From Acidobacteriota bacterium (GTDB lineage Bacteria; Acidobacteriota; Vicinamibacteria; Fen-336), in contig WYBL01000123.1 in the NCBI GenBank assembly GCA_011526565.1, forward strand, positions 1 through 64,000: DNA of 64,000 nt. The letters are read 5' to 3'. Shown piece after piece: positions 8,403 through 15,622 of the stretch (the stretch's first letter is position 1; every line of letters starts with the position of its first letter). Below the pieces are notes generated by a model. That model was not told the origin of the DNA. It was given only the letters and a program-made list of their open reading frames with translations, and did no database searches. Made by a program: the position numbers and the translations under genes.

Positions 8403-8815
8403 CAGATCGGGTCCTCGAGTTTCTTCGCGAGCCGCAGCCGGTTCCAGCCGTCCTGCCGCTCGTACGCCACGTCGTCCATCAACTGCTTCACGAGGTAGAT
8501 GCCGAGGCCCCCGATCGGCCGCTCCTCGAGCGGCGCGGCCAGGTCGGGGTCCTCGCGGGCCAGCGGGTCGAACTCCACCCCGTCGTCGACCAGGGTCACG
8601 TGCAGCCGCCCGTCGGCGACTTCGAAGGTGGCCTCGATCGTGCCCGGTCCGCCGCCGGGGTAGCCCGCCTTCACGGTGTTGGAGAGCAGCTCGTCGAGCA
8701 CGACCTGGACGCTGCCGATCAACAGGGTCGACAGCGCGCGCTCCTCGGCGAAGGCGTCGAAGGCGGCGGTCACCCGCGCCACCCCCTCCGCCGTGTTGTC
8801 CGCCCGGACCTGCAT
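8402..8815 (-). CDS. RsbW/SpoIIAB-like anti-sigma serine kinase (HATPase_c)
   Basis: 137-residue GHKL-fold ATPase. The N box VVLDELLSNTVKAGY, the G1 motif VDDGVEFDP and the G2 motif GGLGIYLVKQLMD are all present, and there is no histidine phosphoacceptor, which is the pattern of anti-sigma kinases that phosphorylate a STAS partner. First gene of the leftward operon; its start lies 50 bp from the divergent PrsW gene. Its target is not visible: no alternative group 3 sigma is adjacent, only the ECF sigma factor across the divergent region, so in this phylum it may control another output. Confidence 0.88.
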   Translation of the reverse strand: MQVRADNTAEGVARVTAAFDAFAEERALSTLLIGSVQVVLDELLSNTVKAGYPGGGPGTIEATFEVADGRLHVTLVDDGVEFDPLAREDPDLAAPLEERPIGGLGIYLVKQLMDDVAYERQDGWNRLRLAKKLEDPI

Positions 8816-8864
8816 GCGAGGTGCGCGATGCTAGCACCGGCCGTTCTGAAGTAACCTGCGCCGC

Positions 8865-9854
8865 TTGCGATTCACGATCGCCCTGGTCCCCGTGCTCGCC
8901 TTCCTCGGCCTGCTGATGCTGCTCGACAGCTTCAAGCTGGTCCGGCTGCGGGCCGTCGCCGGCTCGATCGCGATCGGCGCCGCCGCGGCCGCCGTCGCCG
9001 CGCTGGTCAACGGCGCCCTGCTCGACCGCCTGCCGATCGAGCTGCCCGCCTATTCGCGCTACGTGGCGCCCGTCGTCGAGGAAGCGCTGAAGGCCGCCTT
9101 CGTGGTGTGGCTGATCGGCCGCGGCCGGGTCGGCTTCCTGGTCGACGCCGCGATCCACGGCTTCGCGGTCGGCGCGGGCTTCGCGCTCGTCGAGAACGTC
9201 CACTACCTGCTGAACCTCGAGGCCGCCGCCTTGACCCTGTGGTTCGCCCGCGGCTGCGGCACCGCGATCCTGCACGGCGCCACCATGGCCAGCTTCGCGA
9301 TGCTGGCCAAGGACCGCTTCGACCGCGCGCCGGGCCCCGCGGCGTTCGTCCCCGCCTTCGGCGTCGCGGTCGCCGTGCACTCGCTCTTCAACCACTTCGT
9401 GCTGCCGCCGATCGTCTCCGCGCTGGCACTGCTGGCGACGCTGCCGCTGCTGCTGATGTTCGTCTTCGACCGCTCGGAGAAGGCGACCCGCGGCTGGCTC
9501 GCCGCCGAGTTCGACGGCGACGTCGAGATGCTGCAGCAGATCGTCCAGGGCGGCGTGCCGCAGACCCGCATCGGCCACTACCTGGAGTCGCTCAAGACCC
9601 GCTTCCCCGGCGAGGTGGTGGCCGACATGTTGTGCCTGCTCCAGGTCCAGCTCGAGCTCTCGATCCGGGCCAAGGGCATCCTGATGGCCCGCGAGGCCGG
9701 CCTGGAGGTCCCGGTCGGCGACGACGTCCGCGCGAACCTCAAGGAACTCACGTACTTGCGCGGCCAGATCGGCCGCACCGGACTGCTCGCGATGCAGCCC
9801 ATCCTGCGCGGCTCCAGCCGCGACGTGTGGCAGATCGCGATGCTCCAGGGATAG
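8865..9854 (+). CDS. prsW: PrsW-family intramembrane metalloprotease
   Basis: Polytopic membrane protease of the PrsW (M82) family; in B. subtilis PrsW makes the first cut in the anti-sigma factor RsiW. Motifs: VEEALK (71-76) in a membrane helix, FALVENVHY (106-114), ILHG (H137) and VHSLFNH (H172, H177), matching the EExxK / FxxxE / H signatures. Hydrophobic helices span about 1-200. A soluble C-terminal extension of about 125 residues (from about 205) is not part of the protease core and is Leu/Glu-rich helical. The start is a TTG at 8865 with no good Shine-Dalgarno sequence. The gene is 34 bp upstream of an ECF sigma factor and its candidate membrane anti-sigma protein, suggesting it cleaves the latter. 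Confidence 0.85.
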   Translation: MRFTIALVPVLAFLGLLMLLDSFKLVRLRAVAGSIAIGAAAAAVAALVNGALLDRLPIELPAYSRYVAPVVEEALKAAFVVWLIGRGRVGFLVDAAIHGFAVGAGFALVENVHYLLNLEAAALTLWFARGCGTAILHGATMASFAMLAKDRFDRAPGPAAFVPAFGVAVAVHSLFNHFVLPPIVSALALLATLPLLLMFVFDRSEKATRGWLAAEFDGDVEMLQQIVQGGVPQTRIGHYLESLKTRFPGEVVADMLCLLQVQLELSIRAKGILMAREAGLEVPVGDDVRANLKELTYLRGQIGRTGLLAMQPILRGSSRDVWQIAMLQG

Positions 9855-9888
9855 ACTCCGCCAACTTTTCAGGCGCTGCCCTGTATTT

Positions 9889-10431
9889 ATGGTCGATGAG
9901 GACCCCGACGATCGGCTCGTGGCGCGCTGTGTGGCGGGCGACGTCCAGGCTTTTGAGCCTCTGGTCCTCCGTTACCAGCGCCCGCTCTACAACGTCGCCT
10001 GGCGCCTGCTGGGCCACCCCGAGGACGCTCGCGACGTCGTCCAGGGCGCGCTGGTCAAGGCCTGGCAGAAGCTCCACACGTTCGATCCCCGCTACCGGTT
10101 CTTCTCGTGGGTGTACCGGATCGTGGTGAACGAAGCCCTCAACCTGCGCGACCGGCGGCCCGCGGTGGCCCCGCTGGCCGACGACCTGCGGGCGCCGGGG
10201 GGCAGCCCCGACGAGGCCGTGCGCGAGCGGGAGCGCGCCGCGGCCCTGCACGCGGCCCTGCTCGACCTGTCGGACGCCGACCGCCAGGTGATCGCCCTGC
10301 GCCACTTCGGCGAGCTCAGCTACGCGGAGATCGGCGAGGCCCTCGAGCTCGACGAGAAGACGGTCAAGTCGCGCCTCCACGAGGCCCGGCGCCGTCTCGG
10401 CAAGCGATTGAATCCAGGAGACTTCCAGTGA
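9889..10431 (+). CDS. ECF-type RNA polymerase sigma factor
   Basis: 180-residue extracytoplasmic-function sigma factor. Region 2 runs through LYNVAWRLLGHPEDARDVVQGALVKAW and FFSWVYRIVVNEALNLRDRR; region 4 is LDLSDADRQVIALRHFGELSYAEIGEAL plus the recognition helix KTVKSRLHEARRRL. The linker of about 35 residues is normal for ECFs. No Shine-Dalgarno sequence precedes the ATG, and an AACTTTT motif (9863-9869) sits about 20 bp upstream, so the message may be leaderless or translationally coupled to PrsW. The stop codon overlaps the GTG of the next gene by two bases (GTGA), so the sigma factor and the repeat protein are coupled, the usual ECF/anti-sigma arrangement. Confidence 0.93.
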   Translation: MVDEDPDDRLVARCVAGDVQAFEPLVLRYQRPLYNVAWRLLGHPEDARDVVQGALVKAWQKLHTFDPRYRFFSWVYRIVVNEALNLRDRRPAVAPLADDLRAPGGSPDEAVRERERAAALHAALLDLSDADRQVIALRHFGELSYAEIGEALELDEKTVKSRLHEARRRLGKRLNPGDFQ

Positions 10432-11816
10432 GCGAGCTGGAACCCGAAGACGCCGACGCGGCGCGCGCCCGAAAGGCGCTCGAGGCCGCGGCCCGCGTCG
10501 AAGCGCCGCCTGGCCTGCTGCCGGCGGTGATGCAACAGATCCGCAGCGTCCAACCTTCTGGTCGGACGCGTGTACTTCAGTTCAAGGAACCCAGGACCAG
10601 TGTTCATGGAGGCAGCATGTCGACGAAGAAGGTGATGGCGGGAGTCGCGGCGGTGGCGGCGATCGCGGTGGGGTACTTCGCGGTCAACGGGCTGCCGCCC
10701 TACGAGAGCGGCGCCGAGGGCACCATCGGTGCCGCCACCCGCCACCGCGCCCAGCAGATGAGCGCGTCCGACGTCGTGGTCAGCGACGCCGAGATCCAGA
10801 ACGTGCTGCAGAGCGACACGTTCCAGAAGATGGTCAGGGACCCCGAGGTCCGCGCGGCCCTCCAGAACCCGTCCCTGCGCGAGGCGCTCGCCAACCCGGC
10901 GCTCTCCGCGGCCCTCAAGAGCCCCGAGCTGTTCGCGGCCCTGCAGAACGCCGAGTTCCGGATGGCGCTGCAGAACGCCGAGTTCCGCACGAAGCTGGCC
11001 GACCCCGCGTTCTCGGCGGCGCTGCAGGGCGACCTCGACGCGATGCTGCAGAACCCGGCCTTCGCCGCGGCGCTGCAGAACGCGGAGCTGCGCGCTTACC
11101 TGCAGAACCCGGCCCTGTCGGCCGCGCTGCAGAACGCCGAGCTGCTCAGCCGGCTCCAGAACGCGGAGTTCCAGGCGGCGCTGCAGAGCGCCGAGCTGCG
11201 CGCGGCGCTGAAGGCCCCGAGCTTCGCGGCGGCCCTCAAGAGCCCCGAGCTGCACGCGGCGCTGAAGAGCCCCGAGCTCTCGGCCGCGCTCAAGAGCCCC
11301 GAGCTGTCGGCGGCGCTGAAGAGCCCCGAGCTGTTCGCCGCCCTGCAGAACCCGGCCTTCGCGGCCGCCCTGCAGAACGCCGAGCTCCGCATGCAGTTGC
11401 AGAACCCGGCCTTCGCGGCCGCGCTGCAGAATGCCGAGCTGCGCGCGCTGCTCGCGAGCCCGGCCTTCTCGGCGGCGTTGCAGAACGCCGAGCTGCGGGC
11501 CTACCTGCAGAACCCGGCCCTGGCCGCGGCCCTGCAGAACCCGTCGTTCGCCGCCGCGCTGCAGAACGCCGAGCTGCGCGCGCTGCTCGCCAGCCCGGCC
11601 TTCTCGGCCGCGCTGCAGAACGCCGAACTCCGCAGCCAGCTCGCCAACCCCGCGTTCTCGGCGGCCCTGCAGAACCCGGCCTTCTCGGCGGCGCTCCAGA
11701 ACCCGGCGTTCGCCGCGGCGCTGCAGAACGCCGAACTCCGCGCCCAGCTCGCCAACCCGGCGTTCGCGGCCGCCCTTCAGAGCCCGGCCTTCGCGGCCTC
11801 GCTCCGCATCGAGTAG
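10428..11816 (+). CDS. Single-pass membrane protein with 37 tandem nonapeptide repeats; candidate anti-sigma/sensor
   Basis: 462 residues, start GTG at 10428 with AGGAG 9 nt upstream, overlapping the sigma-factor stop. Residues 1-65 are a cytosolic, charged segment including EAPPGLLPAVMQQI, similar in style to the short helical N-termini of ECF anti-sigma factors but without the zinc HxxxCxxC motif. Residues about 69-86 form one transmembrane helix. After a 40-residue spacer, residues 128-459 are 37 back-to-back units of nine residues (one of eight), consensus QNPAFAAAL / QNAELRAYL / KSPELSAAL, ending only three residues before the stop. The repeats resemble the NPE(F/L) pattern of STI1-type helical repeats. 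An internal ATG at 10617 with a perfect GGAGG could make a shorter form starting just before the membrane helix. Position suggests anti-sigma function and cleavage by PrsW; this is inference. Confidence 0.75.
   Translation: MSELEPEDADAARARKALEAAARVEAPPGLLPAVMQQIRSVQPSGRTRVLQFKEPRTSVHGGSMSTKKVMAGVAAVAAIAVGYFAVNGLPPYESGAEGTIGAATRHRAQQMSASDVVVSDAEIQNVLQSDTFQKMVRDPEVRAALQNPSLREALANPALSAALKSPELFAALQNAEFRMALQNAEFRTKLADPAFSAALQGDLDAMLQNPAFAAALQNAELRAYLQNPALSAALQNAELLSRLQNAEFQAALQSAELRAALKAPSFAAALKSPELHAALKSPELSAALKSPELSAALKSPELFAALQNPAFAAALQNAELRMQLQNPAFAAALQNAELRALLASPAFSAALQNAELRAYLQNPALAAALQNPSFAAALQNAELRALLASPAFSAALQNAELRSQLANPAFSAALQNPAFSAALQNPAFAAALQNAELRAQLANPAFAAALQSPAFAASLRIE
10809..11804 (+). 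repeat. Tandem 27-bp coding repeat, 37 units
   Basis: In-frame tandem array encoding the nonapeptides of the preceding protein. Two main unit types alternate or run in short blocks: a Pro type (NPAFAAALQ) and a non-Pro type (NAELRAYLQ); units 17-20 are a run of near-identical KSPEL units, a sign of recent local duplication. Unit 9 is 24 bp (eight codons). The third codon positions vary between units, so most copies are old. Confidence 0.95.
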
Positions 11817-11840
11817 CCGCAGGCCGGCTTCTCCGCACCC

Positions 11841-11877
11841 GGGCCGCGCTCCCACGGGGGCGCGGCCCTTTTCTCTT
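11841..11877 (+). terminator. Intrinsic terminator of the sigma/repeat-protein operon
   Basis: GGGCCGCGCTCCC pairs with GGGGGCGCGGCCC (11841-11868) and is followed by TTTTCTCTT. It lies 25 bp after the repeat-protein stop, and between the convergent ends of that gene and the WlbA-like gene. Confidence 0.85.
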
Positions 11878-11889
11878 GGTGCTGCCGGT

Positions 11890-12861
11890 CTACTTCCCGG
11901 CGAAGAACGGGTGGCCCAGGCCGTCGGCGGACGTCACTGCGGTGTTCCGGATCCGGTGGGTCAGCTCGACCGAGGGTCGCGCCTCGCGGATGCCGAAGCC
12001 CTCGCCCGCCAGGATCTTCTCGTAGACCCGCGTGTGCAGGTCGGTGAAGCCCTCCGAGAACTCCACCTCGTGGCCGTCGATCCCGATGTGGCGGTACGTC
12101 GTGCGCCCGGCCTCGCGGGCCGCGGCGGGCAGGTCGGTGCGATCCACGGAGAGGAACCAGCGCACGCGGGCCCGCTCCAGCTCGATGAACCCGCTCATGC
12201 GCCGCGGGTCGGCGAGGTGGACCCGGGTGCCCACGGGAGGCCCGAACAGCCAGATCAGCAGGTCGAAGAAGTGGATGCCGATGTTGGTCGCGATGCCGCC
12301 GGACTTGTCGGCCTGGCCCTTCCACGACACGTGGTACCAGTTGCCGCGGCTCGTGACGTAGCTGAGCACGACGTCGTGGACGCGGCCCGCGGGCTCGGCC
12401 TCGAGCTTCGCCTTGAGCTTGATCAGCTCCGGGTGCACCCGGAGCTGGAGCACGGTGTGGACCCGGCGGTGGGTCTCGTGCTCGATCTCCTCGAGCGCGT
12501 CGAGGTTCCACGGGTTGATCACGAGCGGCTTCTCGCAGATCGCGTCGGCGCCCACCCGCAGGGCCAGCCGGCAGTGCGAGTCGTGCAGGTGGTTCGGCGA
12601 GCAGATCGACACGTAGTTCACGTGCTCGTCGGAGTGCAGGCGGCGCAGCTTCTCCAGGTGGCGGTCGAAGCGCTCGATCTCCGTGAAGAACTTGACGTCG
12701 AACGAGTACTGGTCCAGCACGCCCACCGAGTCCTTCGGGTCGATCGCGGCGACGACCCGGTTTCCGGTGTCGCGGATCGCCTTCAGGTGCCGGGGCGCGA
12801 TGTAGCCCCCGGCGCCGATCAGGGCGAAGTTGCGGACGGCCTTCCTGCTCTGCGCTTCCAT
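11890..12861 (-). CDS. wlbA: Gfo/Idh/MocA-family dehydrogenase, WlbA-like (UDP-N-acetyl-2-amino-2-deoxyglucuronate dehydrogenase)
   Basis: NAD-dependent oxidoreductase that, in the WlbA/WbpB group, oxidises C3 of UDP-GlcNAcA on the way to 2,3-diacetamido uronic acids of surface glycans. The 323-residue product has the Rossmann motif ALIGAGGYIAPRHLKAIRDT (14-33), the WlbA-like segment VSICSPNHLHDSHCRLAL, the EKP lysine motif (110-112) and GGIATNIGIHFFDLL (188-202). The close match of the first 120 residues to WlbA, as I know that family, supports the assignment. ATG at 12861 is chosen over the TTG at 12894. It stands alone; the other enzyme types of such a pathway (aminotransferase, acetyltransferase, 2-epimerase) occur 24-38 kb away in the glycan island. 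Confidence 0.8.
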   Translation of the reverse strand: MEAQSRKAVRNFALIGAGGYIAPRHLKAIRDTGNRVVAAIDPKDSVGVLDQYSFDVKFFTEIERFDRHLEKLRRLHSDEHVNYVSICSPNHLHDSHCRLALRVGADAICEKPLVINPWNLDALEEIEHETHRRVHTVLQLRVHPELIKLKAKLEAEPAGRVHDVVLSYVTSRGNWYHVSWKGQADKSGGIATNIGIHFFDLLIWLFGPPVGTRVHLADPRRMSGFIELERARVRWFLSVDRTDLPAAAREAGRTTYRHIGIDGHEVEFSEGFTDLHTRVYEKILAGEGFGIREARPSVELTHRIRNTAVTSADGLGHPFFAGK

Positions 12862-13127
12862 GCGGCCAGAGGATACCGTGTTGAACGCACGCAAAACCTT
12901 GTGACCCGGAGAGTCGTAGCGGGACCCTTCTTCTCCAAGGTTTCGTAGTGAGAAGTTGTGGAGGCCCGCGTTCCGCGCCGGCAGCGCCCGCTCGCAGCCA
13001 GCGCGGCCTGTGGCCTCGCCGCGGCTGCCCGCCCTCCAGCCTGCGTGTCTGGCACGCCGTTCGCTACGTCTGCTCTCTCACACGGACGCCGTCGACGCAG
13101 CACTGAACAGCGAGGGAAATTCCGACG

Positions 13128-15290
13128 ATGAGCGCGGAGCCGCACGCGAGACTGCCGAAGCCCCCCGAGCCTCGCGTCCAGGGCCTGCGTTTCGGTCCTT
13201 TCGAGATGGACCTCTCGAGCGGCGAGCTGTTCCAGAACGGCAGCCGCGTCAAGCTGCAGCTCCAGCCGTTCCGCGTCCTCGCACTGCTCGCGCGCCACCC
13301 GGGCCAGTTGCTGACCCGCGAGGAGATCCAGCGCGAGATCTGGCCCGACGGCACCTTCGTCGACTTCGAGCAGGCGCTCAACTTCTGCATCCGCCAGATC
13401 CGCTCGGCGCTGGGCGACCAGGCTGCGACGCCGCGCTACATCGAGACGCTGCCGCGCCGCGGCTACCGCTTCATCGGCCTCGTCGAGCCCGTCGCGCCGC
13501 CGTCGCTCGCGCGCATCACGCCGCCGCTCGGCCTGCCGGTCGCGGTCGTGGCTCCGGCCGACGACGGCGTCGAGCCCGAGCCGTCTCCGGAGCCCGCTCC
13601 GACCCCGGCGCCGGCGCCGGCCTCCGCGGTGGCGCCCGCGCCGCGCGGGCGACTGCGCGTCGCGTTGCTCGTGCTCGCCGGCGCGGCGCTGGGCGCGCTG
13701 GCGGCGGCGCTGGCGCTCGGCCGCAGCCCGGCGCCGCCGAACGTCCCCGTCTACCAGCGCGTCACCTTCGGCCGCGGCGCCACGGCCCTGGCCCGCTTCG
13801 GCCCCGACGGCCAGGTGCTCTACACCGCGGCCTGGGAGGGTGGCCCGATGCGCGTCTACGCGGTACGCCCCGACGCGCTCGACCCGCGCCCGCTCGATCT
13901 GCCCGGGCTGTTCGTGGTCGGCACCAGCCCGCGCGGCGAGGTCGCGCTGCTCGGCCCGAACGGGCTGCTGCAGCGCGTGCCGCTCGCGGGCGGCCCGGCC
14001 AAGCCCGTGCTCGAGCGCGTGCGCGCCGCCGACTGGGCGCGGGACGGCGGCGAGTTCGCGATCGCGCGCTCGCTCGGCGACGAGCACGCGATCGAGTTCC
14101 CGATCGGCACCCGGCTCACGACCGCGTTCCAGCCGACGCACCTGCGCATCTCGCCCGACCAGACGAAGGTCGCCTTCCTCGAGCACCCGCAGCGAGGCGA
14201 CGACCGCGGCGACGTCGTCGTCGTTGATCGCGCCGGCAATCGCCGCGTGCTCTCCGGCACCTGGGCCAGCGTCGAGGGCCTCGCCTGGACGCCCGACTCG
14301 AAGGAGGTCTGGTTCACCGCCGCGGAGGTCGGCGGCGACTCCGCGCTGCGCGCGGTCACGCTCGACGGCGAGACGCGGATGGTGGCCCCGGCGCTGGGCC
14401 GCCTCGTGCTGCGCGACATCGCCCCCGACGGCCGCGTGCTGCTGGCGCGCTCGGTGCTGCGGCTCGAGATGCGTTTCGTCGGCGCGGACGGAATCGAGCG
14501 CGACCTCTCCTGGCTCGACATGTCGCGCGTCACCGCGCTCTCGCCCGACGGCCGCTCCCTGCTCTTCCTCGAGAGCGGCGAAGGCGGCGGGCCCGACTAC
14601 GCGATCTACCTGCGCGGCACCGACGGCGCGCCGCCCGTGCGCGTCGGCCCGGGCCGGCCGATGGGCCTCTCGCCCGACGGCCGCCACGTGCTCGCGATCC
14701 CGCTGCGCACGCCCGACCGCATGGATCTGCTGCCGGTGGGCGCGGGCGAACCGGTTGCCCTGCGCGACGCCGGCGTGCTCGAGTACGAGTGGGCCGGGTT
14801 CGTCGGAGACGGCCGCAGGATCGCGTTCACGGGGCGCACCGCGGGCGGCCGCCGGGTCTACGTCCGCGACCTCGCCGGAACGACGCCCGCCCGACCGATC
14901 ACGCCCCCCGGCGTGACTCCGGCCACCAGCAGCCCGCTCTCGCCGGACGGCCGCTTCGTGGTCGGCACCTGTGAGCCCGGCAAGCCGCGGCTCTGCCTCT
15001 ACGCGATCGATGGCGAAGGCGCCCCGCGCCCCGTGCCCGACTTCGAAGGCCTCGTGATCGGCTGGGCGGGGAACGAGGCCCTGTTCGTCGCCCGCGGCGG
15101 TCTCCCGCTCTACCTCGAGCGACTCGACCTGGCGACCGGCCGGCGTGCGCCGTTCCGCACGCTCAGCCCGGCCGAGCGCTCTGGCGTGCTGCGATTCAAC
15201 AGCGTGGTCGTCACCCCCGACGGCCGCCACCTGGCCTACAGCTACGCTCGCCAGTCCTCCGACCTCTACGTCGTCAAGGGGCTCCGCTAA
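13128..15290 (+). CDS. CadC-type winged-helix regulator fused to a membrane segment and TolB/PD40 beta-propeller
   Basis: 720 residues. The N-terminus (about 20-118) is an OmpR/PhoB-type winged helix with no receiver domain (FGPFEMDLSSGELFQNG... ETLPRRGYRFIGLV). A Pro/Ala/Glu linker (about 148-172) leads to one transmembrane helix (about 176-197). Residues from about 205 to the end are PD40/TolB-like propeller blades, seen as repeated SPDGR and PDG motifs (LSPDGRSLLFLESG, LSPDGRHVLAIP, LSPDGRFVVGTCEPG). This one-component membrane-sensor layout is abundant in Acidobacteriota; the periplasmic propeller presumably senses a ligand or partner. The gene precedes an Oar-like TonB receptor on the same strand (332-bp gap), a plausible target. 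The 266 bp before its start have no other gene. Confidence 0.85.
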   Translation: MSAEPHARLPKPPEPRVQGLRFGPFEMDLSSGELFQNGSRVKLQLQPFRVLALLARHPGQLLTREEIQREIWPDGTFVDFEQALNFCIRQIRSALGDQAATPRYIETLPRRGYRFIGLVEPVAPPSLARITPPLGLPVAVVAPADDGVEPEPSPEPAPTPAPAPASAVAPAPRGRLRVALLVLAGAALGALAAALALGRSPAPPNVPVYQRVTFGRGATALARFGPDGQVLYTAAWEGGPMRVYAVRPDALDPRPLDLPGLFVVGTSPRGEVALLGPNGLLQRVPLAGGPAKPVLERVRAADWARDGGEFAIARSLGDEHAIEFPIGTRLTTAFQPTHLRISPDQTKVAFLEHPQRGDDRGDVVVVDRAGNRRVLSGTWASVEGLAWTPDSKEVWFTAAEVGGDSALRAVTLDGETRMVAPALGRLVLRDIAPDGRVLLARSVLRLEMRFVGADGIERDLSWLDMSRVTALSPDGRSLLFLESGEGGGPDYAIYLRGTDGAPPVRVGPGRPMGLSPDGRHVLAIPLRTPDRMDLLPVGAGEPVALRDAGVLEYEWAGFVGDGRRIAFTGRTAGGRRVYVRDLAGTTPARPITPPGVTPATSSPLSPDGRFVVGTCEPGKPRLCLYAIDGEGAPRPVPDFEGLVIGWAGNEALFVARGGLPLYLERLDLATGRRAPFRTLSPAERSGVLRFNSVVVTPDGRHLAYSYARQSSDLYVVKGLR

Positions 15291-15301
15291 GTCCTTCCGC
15301 G

Positions 15302-15321
15302 GCAGCGGACTCAGCCGCTGC
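15302..15321 (+). terminator. Short hairpin after the propeller regulator
   Basis: GCAGCGG (15302-15308) pairs with CCGCTGC (15315-15321) around a 6-nt loop, 11 bp after the stop. No clear T-tract, so only a possible terminator. Confidence 0.35.
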
Positions 15322-15622
15322 TCAGGCCCATCTCAGCCGCGGCCGCTGGCGCGGGGCCCCGACGGGGCCGATGTTCCCGGGTGACTTCGGCGGGCGGACC
15401 CGCACACGCGCGGGGCATCGCCAGCCCGATCCCCGGAGGACGGGTCTGGCGCAGGGCCTGAACGGCTCTTCCCGCTGCCGACGTGAACGTCCCCCCGCGC
15501 CCGACCGGGCGACACGGGCCGAGGACGCGGCGCACCGGACGAGTTCCGGGTGTGCCCGAGACCGGAGCGCCACAGGTCCGCTCCGCTCGCAGACGTCTTT
15601 CCAGAATCGGAGTCCTCTCCAA
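15322..15622. other. Intergenic region before the TonB receptor
   Basis: About 300 bp of GC-rich DNA with no supported gene. It presumably holds the promoter and leader of the receptor gene; no convincing -35/-10 pair, riboswitch fold or RNA gene was recognised. Confidence 0.4.

Noticed and set aside
10809..11804. CRISPR-like array
   Set aside because: The 27-bp repeat is continuous, in frame and without spacers; it is a coding repeat.
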